A stretch of DNA of 64,000 nucleotides from Hetaerina americana (Eukaryota; Arthropoda; Insecta; Odonata; Calopterygidae), in assembly GCA_022747635.1 (NCBI GenBank), contig JAKTNV010000009.1:71241907-71305906 (forward strand). Reading direction: 5' to 3'. The position numbers were made by a program, and so were the translations under genes. Shown in pieces: positions 1 through 15,737 of the stretch (position 1 is the stretch's first letter; every line of letters begins with the position of its first letter). The notes below the pieces were generated by a model, which was not told the DNA's origin, made no database searches, and saw only the letters and a program-made list of their open reading frames with translations.

Positions 1-5318
<5,318 letters not shown>

Positions 5319-5567
5319 CTAACACATACATGCCATATGTCTAACTGTTAGCATAGACCTCACTTCCTTACTTCCTGACAAAAATTTAACCTTGCTGTAC
5401 AGCACACCAATTTCAGCCTTCCTCTGAACACATTCCATATCCTCGCACTGCATCTTCCACCATGCTTCTTTTGCTTTATTTGTTGCCCGCCTCAATTTAT
5501 TGTTTGATTCTTTGTACTTCATTTTGCCTATCTCTGTATTTACTCCGCTAATTTAATGATATCGCTA

Positions 5568-6462
5568 CTATTTTCTCCTGTCATCCATCTTTTTAATCAT
5601 CTCATCCATTATCCATGGTTTCCAGGTCCTTATAACGTTAACGGTTCCAATAGTATCTTTTGCGGCATTAGACAACCCTTTCTTGATCCTTTCCCATTTT
5701 TCTTCGATAATACTTAGCTCTTTACCATCCTCCATGAGTTCCTCTACAGCCTGTTGGTACTCCTTCCTTTTCAAGCCATTTAATGCTTCTATATTCCATT
5801 TTCTAACTCGCCACCCCTGACATATCTTTTTGAAACGGACGCTACATTTCATAACAACTAAATTGCGGTCAGAGTCCGCATCCGCTCCCGGGAAGCTATG
5901 CGAATTTATCACAGTATTCCTAAACCTGTGTCTAACCAGGATATAATCTAGCTGATACCTTTCTGAGTCACCTGGCATTTTCCATGTATACCTACGGTTT
6001 TCATGGTGTCTAAACCAAGTGTTGGTGATGACTAATCTCCTGCGGAACTCAACTGCTTTCTCCCCGCGGTCATTCCTCGTGCCTAAACCGTAGTCCCCCA
6101 TCTCATCACAATCTCCTCCTTCGCCTACCATCGCATTCCAATCCCCCATCACTATCAAATGTTTCCCTGCGGGAACACACGCAATTATGTCCTCTAACTG
6201 GTCGTATATCCTATCGACCTCTTCTTCCTTATGGTTGCTCGGTGGCATATATACCTGAATAATAACCAAGTTCGTCGGTTCTGCTTTTTTCTCTATTAGT
6301 AATAATCTATATGTTACCTGTTCTATGTTGACTACGCTTCTTCCTACCTCTTCATTTAGTACTATGGCAACCCCTCGTTGGCTCTCGTCCCCGCCGCTGC
6401 ATACTATATTATTCAAAAATTGTCACTCCAGTCATCCCCACTATCCTTCCATCTCACCTCGC
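5568..6462 (-). pseudogene. LINE APE-type endonuclease, main part
   Basis: Encodes the nicking endonuclease that opens the target DNA for target-primed reverse transcription. Visible motifs in order: EVRWKD (catalytic Glu block, just upstream of the 282-aa ORF at 5568-6416), QVYMPPS, the GDWNAMVG block (catalytic Asp/Asn), a YTW block, YQLDYILV, and a terminal SDRNLV. In this family the last block is normally SDH; here the catalytic His reads Arg (codon CGC). That substitution and the upstream insertion predict an inactive enzyme. The 282-aa ORF begins at an internal Met, not the true start. In arthropod annotation such ORFs are often labelled 'craniofacial development protein 2-like', which is a misnomer for this LINE domain. 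Confidence 0.85.
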
Positions 6463-6575
6463 ATAGACATAAAATAAACCTGGGTCGTGTTTTTAAATAA
6501 AGTGTGTGGAATTACAGGGTCAATTATTTCATTACATTTCAATATGTTATGCAAATTCCACAAAGTTACGCCTGA
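6463..6575 (+). mobile_element. PLE family A tail inserted in LINE endonuclease
   Basis: About 110 bp interrupts the LINE endonuclease between NIDLL and EVRWKD. It resembles the tail near 18725-18800: CGTG..TTAAATAAA..GTGTGGAA, then AATTATTTCATTA, then TTCCAC..A..GCCTGA. Boundaries are accurate to about 10 bp. Confidence 0.55.
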
Positions 6576-6781
6576 GACAACAAATCTATATTTCCCCTTT
6601 CCATCTCTCGCTTAACATTCTCCAATTTCCCTGTCCTCATCATTGTCCTAACATTCCACGTTCCTATTCTAACTAATTTTGTCTTCTCCTGCGTCTTCTG
6701 TCCTGTTGCTGCTGGTTTTCCCTTGCAAGGGTGTCGTGGGATGACGACCGCGGAAGCCTTGCCTCCCCCGCTGCAGGGCAC
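6576..6781 (-). pseudogene. LINE ORF N-terminus with endonuclease start
   Basis: A 71-aa ORF holding a basic leader followed by the first endonuclease block, GTWNVRTM, and the helix that ends NIDLL. The frame then runs into a stop inside inserted sequence, so it is disconnected from the rest of the endonuclease. The upstream DNA to about 6975 is a LINE 5' UTR also seen at 15560-15700. Confidence 0.75.
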
Positions 6782-6984
6782 GACACCCAGCCGATTGGGC
6801 CAAGCCCTTTAGTTGCCAGGACTCAAAATCTCTGCTGCGTGGACTACCTTTCGTCTGGCTCCTAACCTTCGACCTATCTGGCATGGGTGACCCTACCAGG
6901 AGCAATTGTTATTACTCCCGCCAGCACAGCTCTAGGGGTCATCGGAACGCACAAGCCCTTCCACCAAGTCAAGGTTTTAGTCCG

Positions 6985-7150
6985 GGGAGGGATATATATA
7001 TAATATATACCAAGACGAAAATCCCACCATATGGAGAACAAATTTTCATTCACAAGGATACAAACATAGGAAAATGGATAGGAACTCATACAAGTGCCAA
7101 CACAAGAGAGGTAGGGAAGGCGGACTTCTGAAGGTCACAATTGCAAAATT
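6985..7150 (-). mobile_element. PLE family D tail, single copy
   Basis: Resembles the left part and arm of the palindrome at 26146-26264: ACGAAAATCCC..CC, a block near GGATAGGAAC, and GAGGTAGGGAAGGCGGA. It follows a short (TA)n run that abuts the LINE 5' end. Diverged from the 26-kb copy, so probably older. Confidence 0.5.
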
Positions 7151-7268
7151 ATTTCAAAGACCTGGACTTGAATACTGGAACATTCGATTTGCCGAACATA
7201 TGCTTAAACTAACCACTCGAGCTATCGAGGAAAGGAAATGTACACTGAAATGTGCGGGGAGTTGTAAA

Positions 7269-7272
<4 letters not shown>

Positions 7273-7334
<62 letters not shown>
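7273..7334. repeat. (TA)n microsatellite
   Basis: About 62 bp of TA followed by a short CA-rich run, located between PLE family D and family E tails. Confidence 0.97.
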
Positions 7335-7339
<5 letters not shown>

Positions 7340-7369
7340 GCATACGCACACACATATTTTATACACATA

Positions 7370-8110
7370 CATAATGTAGAAGCAGTCACGAGTGCAATAT
7401 AACATTTGGACGGTACAATAGAACACAAAAATAAATAGATAATACTTAAAAGAACACTCATATTTTAAAAAGTTTGAGCTTTCGGCCTTCTCTGGGGCCT
7501 TGTTCAAGTAAGACTGAAATTTTTCTCGGCGAGATGCATTGGGGGGGTGGGGGAGGGGGAAGGTGCAGGTGTTGCTTGGAGGAGAATTAAATATGGCGGT
7601 TAAGTGTAGGAATTTCAAAAATCGGGAAGCTAGTGTATACTTTGATTCGCGAGTTCTCACCCCTATATTGGTGGCGCAATCGGGTAGGGAATCTAGGATG
7701 GTCAGGGAGAAACACCAGTCCACGGAAAGGTTGTGGGAATTTGTGTGTGAAGAGAAGGGAGAGAAGAGAGTGAGGCAGAGTCACAGGAGTAACGGTGATT
7801 GTTCATTTGAATGGATAAAGGGGTATTGCATTTACCTATGTGAAATAAAGTGCATTATTTGCATGACAAAAGATTTTTTGAGGAGTAATTAGTGTGGGAA
7901 GGAGATGAGGGGGCAATAAGGGGATGTGGAGAGAGAGGGGAGCACATCTGATAAGCAGGCATTTTTTTACTTCGGAGGCGTTTGCAAGTAGGGGAAATAT
8001 GAGGGAATTCTTCGGGGGGTGCACCAAAGGGTTGGTGGGCCTCAGAAATTGTTTGAGATTGGCTGTTCGTCTGTATGCAAGAGAGGGGCATTAGGGCCGT
8101 AAGTATGAGG
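7370..8110 (-). mobile_element. PLE family E, decayed GIY-YIG region plus tail
   Basis: On the minus strand the part near 7850-7780 reads a GIY-YIG-like stretch, CTLFHIGKCNTPLSIQMNNH, which aligns with the better-preserved stretch at 27297-27812 (FYIGQCSTPMNLRINNH). The frame has stops and shifts, so it is a pseudogene. The tail at about 7530-7370 has a TTGAACAAG, a GCC/GGC hairpin, then CGAAAGCTC, and shares sequence with 41127-41470, 26591-26676 and 1-50. The GIY-YIG domain is the endonuclease half of PLE proteins. Confidence 0.6.
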
Positions 8111-8132
8111 TACGGAAGTACCTCATACTTAC
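8099..8132. repeat. Perfect 15-bp inverted repeat
   Basis: Arms GTAAGTATGAGGTAC (8099-8113) and its exact complement (8118-8132) around a GGAA loop. It lies at the 5' edge of the decayed PLE on the minus strand and may be its truncation or foldback point. Confidence 0.9.
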
Positions 8133-8701
8133 ATTCATGCTTGTAATTCCGGCAATTGTTCACCATCGCCATGAATACCCCAGTAACCATGGTACAAAGA
8201 ACGACTTCGAGCACAGCTGGCCAGGAGTTAAGTGAAATTTCGAGGGCGTGGGTTGGAAAGACCGTTTTCGCAAAGCGGAGCCTCGATGGTGTGATGCGAA
8301 TGTTTTTTCCTTCGGGGCGCGCGGTGGCCTCCCGAGCAGTGCATTCACTGCGTCCGTGGATATATTTTAGCGAAACCGCGCGTAAATCAACTTCGGTCGC
8401 GGGAATTGGAGCGCCATCATTCATCACCCTGCCTCCTCCGCCCTCCAGAGTGACCTTAGCCCGGCGCCCCCTTCCCCCACACCGCCCCCCTTTGCCTTGC
8501 CCTGGAACCGGCGTTTACAAATTGCTCCCTAGAACTGCAATATTATCTGTATCGAATACTGCACATATTTTACCGCACACTTCGGGCCATCGATCAGAAA
8601 AAAATGCACGTCACGGAGAAGGATTTGCGTTCTCTTACGCCACTCGAACCATGGTTGAAACGCGGGCGGGTGGGCAGGACTCTCCCGAAAGAGAGGCTTG
8701 A
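8133..8701. other. Unannotated stretch, no gene recognised
   Basis: Overlapping ORFs up to about 190 aa occur on both strands (for example 8156-8701), but none has a recognisable domain and they mutually overlap as expected for GC-richer DNA lacking stops. Confidence 0.4.
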
Positions 8702-8790
8702 TTCCCTAGCCTTCGTGCGGAGTAGACTCTTGTTTCCCAAGTCTTACTACGCAGTAGACCCTTGTTTCCCTAGCTTTCATGCGGAGTAGA
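8702..8790. repeat. 32-bp minisatellite, 2.8 copies
   Basis: Three consecutive units starting TTCCC at 8702, 8734 and 8766. Each has a core like GCGGAGTAGA before CTTGT. The units differ by several substitutions, so this is not a recent duplication. Confidence 0.8.
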
Positions 8791-8799
8791 ACGGTAGGA

Positions 8800-9200
8800 A
8801 AAGGATGCTAAAAAGAGACTCGTTAAAGCTTTGATATGGACCGTAGTTTTTGTACGGTAAGGAAACAAGGTCATTGAAGCATGATGATAGGCGTAGAGTG
8901 ATGGCCTTTGAAATGTGGGTGTGGAGGAGAATGGAGGGGTGAAGAGGACGGAAAGGAAAAGAAATGAGGAAGTGTTGTGAATGGTGGGGAAGGAGAGGAG
9001 ATTGTTTGGAGAAATCATAAGGAGACAGGAAAAATGAATGCGGAATATTTTTATCGTCAGTGGGATGTTGACGACTGTAATAGAGGGGAGAACGTTAGGA
9101 AAACAAGGAAGGGGCAGGGAGAGGGATGTTGGACGAGATGAAGGGAGGATGGAAGTGTACGGAACTGAAAGGAGATTATTGTAATTTTGTTGAGGATTTA
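8800..9200 (+). mobile_element. LINE 3' fragment, old copy
   Basis: Diverged match to the LINE C-terminal region (compare 23385-23765): AAAAGAGACTCGT, a block for ALIW, AFEMWVWRRME, and the GGGATGTTGGACGAGATGAA block. Many substitutions and frame breaks, so no protein. Same orientation as the young copy at 22889. Confidence 0.8.
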
Positions 9201-10417
9201 GTCAGACAAGGGTTTGCAATCATTGCTCAGTGCACCAGGAGAGGAATTGAACACACGAATGAGTGAAATTATGTCATCGTTGGTCAGGGTTGAAGAACAA
9301 TGGGGAGAAATACATTTGCCCGTTTGAGAAATGTCAAGAGAGTAACCTCACCCTCTCCAAACCTAAATTGCCGGAGTTGATCGCGTCAGCTCCGGAGTCA
9401 TTCTTCGACAAGTTTTAGTTGAGCAAAACAGTACCGTTGCATCTCAACAGAACAAATAGTTGGAAACCGCGGCATGTTTACTCCAACTTAAAGAAGGTCT
9501 GGAACGGGACTATCACTTGTTAGGGGCTATCCGAGACATCATTGCAGAAGATGGAGACATTTGGGATAGCTCACATCTTATAAAAAGAGACGTTTCAGGC
9601 GTGATATGGTGGAATATTATAATTAATTAATAATTGCCAATTTTTTATTTCTCACACCTTACGCCGTTTTTGTCTCCAATTCACGACGCCTTATTTGACT
9701 CCCACTTTCATTCTCAATGAATTGGTAAAAATACTCATACTCTTACCAGGAGTGCTATGTTTATCATATTTTATCCGAATCAACTTTGGTGACAGTACTA
9801 CTGATAGATATAATTTTATCAAACCTCCCAGAAAACACTTGTTACTATTAAAAAATATCTTAAATATTATTCCGTTACAAGCAAATGAGCGGTTTTACGC
9901 AGCTCCAAAGCCGGAGAGTACGACAATGTTGCGAAGCCAACAATTCCCCTATGATGGAGGATTCGAGGAAAGGGAGAGACTAAAGATTGCTAAACTACTG
10001 TAAGGGTTTCGGGGTAAGGACTGTCCTGCAACAGTTATTCTTACCAGAAACGATCTCATCCTTCCTCTATCTTTAAATTTTGATTTGCGCTCATTTAAGC
10101 ACGAGTCATCCTGAGCTACAATACAAGACGATTTGCCCTTTCGTAACTTAGTAAAATCCTTTTTAATATTCCTTCGATTTTATCGAAAGGATTTCTGGGA
10201 ATCCTTTCGATAATTTACACTCAACTGCTTCCACCCCATTATCTTATCGCCTCCGTTTTAAGTCCTTTTGCAAGTGGACCGACCATACGACTTCAATTGA
10301 AACTCGAAATATAATAAAGAAATATTTTATTGTTCCATTTAGTGCCCCTAAGAAAACAGACAGAAGACTCGGTTTGGAAATAACTACGATTCTCTCAGCC
10401 AGATTAGGAGTCAATGA
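9201..10417. other. Unannotated stretch, no gene recognised
   Basis: No recognisable coding sequence or transposon end. The ORF at 9695-10003 (102 aa) resembles no family known to me. Confidence 0.4.
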
Positions 10418-10419
10418 TA

Positions 10420-11306
10420 CGAGGGTAGGCTGAAAAATAATTCACACATGCTTATAGACCACAAACATAATGACCTTCAGAAGCACTCCTGGTTGTATGA
10501 GGAAGTAACATTCCCCTCAACACGCATGCGCAGGTTTGAGGTCGTTACATTCAACTGGAAGTATGGAGACGTGTTCTAGTGCTATGGCAACGCGAGTTAA
10601 ACAGCGTACTGTTATCAAATTTTAACTGCCGAAAAATTGAATCCTACTGAGATTCATCGTCGTTTAAAGGCTGTTTATGGAGAGGATGCTGTTGATAGGT
10701 GTACTGTAAATCGATGGGTGGTAAAATTTCGTGGTGACGAGCCTGTAAAAGCCATAATTATGTTGTAACACGCAGCGGACGTCCGATCACTGCCACAGAC
10801 GATGAACATCGCAAACTCGTTGAAGATTTGATTCAAAATGACTGGCGAATCACTCAAAAGCCTATCGTAAGCCATATTGGAATATCTGAGGTAGATGTTT
10901 CTTGTACCAAAGGCAGCCTGGCACCAACAATCATGCAACATGGCAATGCTCGTCTACACACTTCACGCGCAACTGGAGAGGCCTACCCTCAACCTACCCT
11001 CCACACTGCCTTCGTCCCCCCCATCTTGCGCCTAGTGATTTTTTTCTCAACTCAAGAGACTCCTCCAGGGTTATCGTTAAACATCGGATGATGAGCTGAA
11101 GGCAGCTGTCGATAGCAGAACGCTGTTTAACTCGCGTTGACATAGCACTAGAACACGTCTCCATTCTCCCAGCTGAATGCAACGACCTCAAACCTGCGCA
11201 TGCGTGTTGAGGGGGAATGTTACTTCCACATGCCATCAGGAGTGCTTCTGAAGGTAATTTTTTGTGGTCTACAAGTATGTGTGCATTAGTGTTCAGCCCA
11301 CCCTCG
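10420..11306 (+). mobile_element. Mariner element, internally deleted, about 195-bp inverted ends
   Basis: Flanked by TA on both sides. The ends CGAGGGTAGGCTGAA and its counterpart CGAGGGTGGGCTGAA start inverted repeats that stay similar for roughly 195 bp (10420-10612 against 11112-11306), far longer than the roughly 30 bp usual for mariners. The left repeat includes the transposase start at 10583 (MATRVKQR). Transposase remnants then read LNPTEIHRRLKAVYGEDAV (first HTH) and SGRP...RITQKPI (second HTH). After a deletion the C-terminal part reads QHGNARLHTS and a broken copy of the PDLAPSD block. A missing T after IKF shifts the frame, so it is non-autonomous. Confidence 0.85.
10583..11090 (+). 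pseudogene. Mariner transposase remnant
   Basis: Encoded a DD34D cut-and-paste transposase. Start codon at 10583 (MATRVKQRTVIKF), then an immediate frameshift to a stop. The two N-terminal helix-turn-helix regions can be read in shifting frames. The first catalytic Asp region is deleted, and the second block reads QHGNARLHT where QHDNAR is usual, so the second Asp is Gly. Three independent defects rule out activity. Confidence 0.8.
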
Positions 11307-11627
11307 TACCATTCATTGCTAATTTGACTGATGGACAACGATAAATCCAAAACTAGTGTAATTAGTCATTTAACGGACGCCAAGCTAGTTAACAGGATCA
11401 GCCGCGTGACACCTTCGGTTACAACATGAAGTTTTTTAAAAATCTTTGCGTTCTACAGATAAACTAATCTGGTACTAGGAGATAAATAAACGTGGCCGTA
11501 CCTGAACAAAACTTGTGCGTTAACCAATGACTTTTATTTTAATATTAAAATAATATCCCTTACTCCCTCAAAAGAGAAAGTAAAATCGGTTTCCCCGAAA
11601 TGTTAAAGTGGTCCTCCTCTCACGTTC
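11307..11627. other. Unannotated stretch, no gene recognised
   Basis: Short AT-rich spacer between the mariner and the GC-rich block. Nothing recognisable. Confidence 0.4.
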
Positions 11628-13215
11628 GTTTCGAGGCCATTGACTTCCCCCGACCGCCGCTCTCCACATCCCTCCCTCCCGCCCCCATTCGCTCTCCTTC
11701 CTCCCCTCCTGCTTATATTCCCGTCTGCATGAAAATGATGCCATCCTCTTGCCAATGGGAAGAAGTAAATAATCCCCGCAAAGGACCTTTCGTCGGGGGT
11801 TGGTTGGTTTCCCGGGGTCTCCAAGTGACTGCAGCCCGGCCAAGGGTCGCGGTCAGCCCACCCTCGAGGCCCTTTTGAACGGGAGTGCGCCCTTGTTGAT
11901 CGAGTCGCAGAGTTCCCCATGGGGGAGGGGGGATGGCGAGGAGTACTGGGGGGTGGAGGGGGGAAGAGGGGGGCGTGGGTCACATTCGCACACCGCGGAA
12001 GAGCGGTTTTCGAGAATCTGATGGGGAGGGCAGAAAGCAGACAGCCGAAGAGCGCATCTGGCATTTGTTGAGCCCGAATTCCACCCACTCCACCACCAAT
12101 CTTTTTCGCCACTAGCCGTTTAGTATCCCTCCGGCCTAATCCCTCCCCTCCCCTCCTCCTGCTCTTCCTACTTTCCCAACACTGCCCGACACTGAAAACC
12201 GGCGAGAAACTATCGCGGAAACCCGGTTTACAACTTTCCCCGCTTCGAGCCCCTCCCCCCATTCTCAGTTTCGAATCAATTTCGAAGCTCTCGTGAGTTT
12301 TTTGGTACGTTGTCGTATTTCTTTCCGCAAAATGTTGACGCATTAACAAAAGGGGGGATTGGGCGGTATCTTTCGGGAAGGGGCGACGAGGAGAGAGCGC
12401 GCATTCGTGGATATACGCGGGCGAATGAAAGTTATTGCGGCCGGCGTTCGGCCCTGCCAACTGTACCGCAAACAAATTTTTCCGCTGCCCGCTTCCACAA
12501 CACCTACAAAAGAGCGAGCAAAGCGCCCCGCTTCCGAGCCGGTGGGATTTCTGAGAACTACGACCGGACTCCCGTGGTAGAGAGATGGGGAGGAGGAGAG
12601 GGGGGGGGGGCAGGCAGGGGTCGTGGGGCCGCTTTGGGCGTTTGACACCCCCCCGGCGGCCGAGCGAGTGAGCGACCGTGCCCATCTCTCTCGCACCCCT
12701 CCCCCCTCTGGCCCCAGCGCCGGGACAGACATGTCCAAACGGGTTCCCTCTGGAGGGGAGGGGGCCCCTCCCCGCCCCCCCCCCTCCCTGCGGTCTCCAC
12801 CCCGACTTTGTTGTGGTGCGGATCGCAACTTTTCCGCCCTCCTGCCATTGCGCAAAAAACGCAATTAATTCCCTCCTCCTCCGGTTACAATTCGCTTCCC
12901 CGGGAAGTAAACCACAAGTAATGAAAAACTAGGGGGGAGGGGCGGGGCCGGGAGGAAGGGGGGGGAACGATTCGCAGTATTTATTTTTACACCCCCAGAG
13001 CTTTGTGAAAAAGAATTATTCCGAGGCGGGCTTTAGTTTGTTTCATTTTTTTGAAAAATATCCTACCCCCCCTCTATCTTCCCCCTCCCTCACCCACTGC
13101 GCCCTCGGTCCACGGGGGGTGCTGTGTAGACCGAGTGCTGCTCCCCTGCTCGACGATTTTACCTGCCGCCCCTCCTTTTACGTTCAGGGGTCTCTTCCTG
13201 GATGAGAGAGGAGCC
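11628..13215. other. GC-rich block with C/G runs
   Basis: Composition jumps to strongly GC-rich with many CpGs and homopolymer C or G runs (for example around 12595-12625, 12770-12790 and 12930-12970). Long ORFs in several frames on both strands (up to 360 aa at 11603-12685 minus) reflect scarce stop codons and are low-complexity. A CpG-island-like promoter of an unseen gene is possible, but no exon is recognised. The G runs could form quadruplexes. Confidence 0.6.
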
Positions 13216-15559
13216 GAGCCAATGAGTTTAACTGGGATTGGCGTTCCTTAGAGGGATGTTTCCAATATCCTGCGGGGCACTTCGAGGTTTTTCTACGAAT
13301 CGTCCTGAGATAACAGATACAATGATGCAATTCACATATATATATACACCTATTGATATATTTATCTGTCTTTTTATTGATCAACCTTTTCGTTCATCTT
13401 TTTATCTCATTAATTCTTTTACAATGAACTTTAATTTTACAAGTAAATTACTCCACCCATAGGTAATTCGTAATCATTAGCGACATTTGATTACTTTCAA
13501 ACATTTAAATACTTTAGGCTATCCAAATCTTATCCCCGTGTGAAATGCTAACGAGGCATTTCTTTTTGAAGTGTCTCTCCAGAAATTTCATTTCAATTTT
13601 TTCTCTTCGAATGGGTTCTGAATGTGAATGGGAAGGGAAATAATGTCTGAAAGGATGGGAAATAATGTCTAGGATACGAAGGTGAATGAAAGCTTAAGTT
13701 TCCACGCTACCACTCTAGTAACAAAATAAGGGATATGGTAGTCAATAACAACTTCGACGTTTTGTGAAGCATTATATCAAATATTTAAATATTCGAGAAA
13801 AGTAAATTAAGTACAAACGAAAACAGATGATACTTCGGAAATTTACAAGGTTGAAATCATTATTAATGCCAGAAATACGACAAGTTTTAATGAATCTGCA
13901 ATTGCAAGGTGCAGCAGTCAATGCAGTGCATTCACGTCTATAAAAGATTCATCTCAGTTAGAAATTTTCCATTGGTAGGAAGAAAAAATGACAATAAAAA
14001 ATGAATGTGTGACATGTGGAACAATCAGTGCATTGACGTAGCTGCATTATGCAATGGGACATGGCGATGACGAGAGTCAAAAAACTTACGGCAAAATATG
14101 GGCTTTGAACTAGAAAGTGATATTTTTCGAGGATTCTGCGCTGAGGATGATGTTTCACTGCAACTGTTGCATTTTCATTGATTACATCAAAAATTTCGAC
14201 TCGTATGGAACATTAAATTTGTAGTCCATTTACATTAAACTATTAAGTGGGAGGATTTCGATACAAATACCGAAATGGTAGCGGTAAAATAATTGGAAAA
14301 ACCGGAAAATTCACGGCTTCTTATTCTTTAAATAATTTGTCATTTAGGAACTGGCTTCTTTAGAGCAGAAAATAAATAAAGCGGGTCAGAATAATCAATA
14401 TAAACATGTAAACGTAACAGTTTCAGGTTTAACTTTGTGAAATTCCTTCATTATGAGGGTAAAAAACCTTAGCACTTCCACAATAAAGATTTATTGTGGA
14501 AAAAAGAAGTTTCTTTTTACCTTCATGGAAGATCTGGTGTTTATCCGCTGATTTACCTCCTCTCGGGCCTCCCATTTAAGCTCTCCGGCGTCGATAACGT
14601 TTCGATGACCGACTCGCTCACCACCTTTAGGGTTTTTGAATGAAGTCCTGAAATCGATGAGCCGTTCGGTCGTGGAAAGGCCGCTGGCGATGCAGAGCCC
14701 AACCTAACGTCTACATGTAACGAAGGGGATTCACTTTATAATACGTGCGATACCAAAACTATTTTCAATTTGAAAATTACAGAATGCGATAATTTCAGAA
14801 TTCAAATATCCTTTCCGCAGGCGGGTCTCGTGCTAATAGATTCCATCGTAGTGATTAATGCAGGCACGTAATGTATTGATGCACATGGTTTTCCACGATA
14901 GTTCTAGCGTCTCCAAAGATGTTCTTTAGAAGAAGATGTCCTTCGGAATAACCCCAAAGTCCCCTTGTAAATGCACCACTCACGAGTATGATCACACAAA
15001 TCACTCGCGGTGGGGCAAAATTGTCAAGGTTAGATTCAAAATGCGTGTATTCTAACCCAGGAGTTGTTACCCATTGTTTTCCTTACAATAGGAAGCTATG
15101 CCTTAAACACTCGTCTTATTTGTTAAGTTGTTTAAATACCTCTTACGCTATAAATTATGGAAAACAGGCACACCGTTTCCACGGTCTAAAATCAAGACCC
15201 AATATCCAGACATATTTCCAGTTATACCAACATCAGATGGAGAGAAAAGATGAAAAATAAGGAGTTGCGAATCGAGAGAGGAAGAAGATGCTATTATGAG
15301 GAAACTAGAAGAATATACGAAGATTGGATGGGGAGAAACGGGGAAGCATTAGACTATTAAAGACTTCGCTGTGAGCAATTCTGAGTGAGGAAGATTTAAA
15401 CACCTAAAGAAGAGATGAAAAGTGCAAAATGCATTGGGAAGAAATTTTGTGGTGCCATTTACTTTGGCTGGATAAAACATCGGAAATTTTTGTTTAATTT
15501 ACGACGAATATAATGTTAGCCATCCATATTGACTGAATACTTGGCATAATGGAAGCGCT
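13216..15559. other. Unannotated AT-rich stretch with one perfect short hairpin
   Basis: No gene recognised. At 14476-14501 there is a perfect inverted repeat, TTCCACAATAAA with its complement and a 2-nt spacer. The direct repeat GGGAAATAATGTCT occurs near 13640 and 13660. No transposon assigned. Confidence 0.45.
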
Positions 15560-15700
15560 TTGGCGTTCTTATGGCCCCTAGAGCTGTGCTGTTCGGAGCA
15601 ATAATATTAACTCCTGGTGGGATCACCCATGCCAGATAGGCCGTAGGATAGGAGCCAGGCGAAAGGTAGTCCGCGCAGCGTCTGGTCCTCAGTGAGGCTC
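15560..15700 (+). mobile_element. LINE 5' UTR fragment
   Basis: Matches the minus-strand 5' region at 6965-6830: GCCCCTAGAGCTGTGCTG, ACCCATGCCAGATAGG, GGAGCCAG, GAAAGGTAGTCC. It may belong to the same insertion as the RT remnant at 16160-16955, separated by deletion and a mariner insertion. Confidence 0.8.
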
Positions 15701-15737
15701 AGACTCAGCGTCTATATTTCATAAACAATGGGAGCAT

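Larger units (their letters stand above)
5325..6975 (-). mobile_element. LINE (RTE/BovB-like), 5' UTR plus endonuclease half
   Basis: Reading right to left, this copy has a LINE 5' region (about 6975-6690) that matches 15560-15700, then the start of an APE-type endonuclease (GTWNVRTM, 6566-6781), an insertion of foreign sequence (about 6463-6575), the rest of the endonuclease (5568-6462) and the start of the linker before RT (5319-5522, matching 54142-54300). It stops before any RT motif. LINEs are normally 5'-truncated, so loss of the 3' half points to a later deletion or rearrangement. The RTE/BovB-like assignment rests on the single APE-then-RT layout and the C-terminal pattern seen in sister copies; L2/CR1-like is an alternative. 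Confidence 0.85.

Noticed and set aside
11603..12685. 360-aa minus-strand ORF in the GC-rich block
   Set aside because: Low-complexity Pro/Arg/Gly-rich, overlaps other ORFs on both strands, no domain. Expected where stop codons are scarce.
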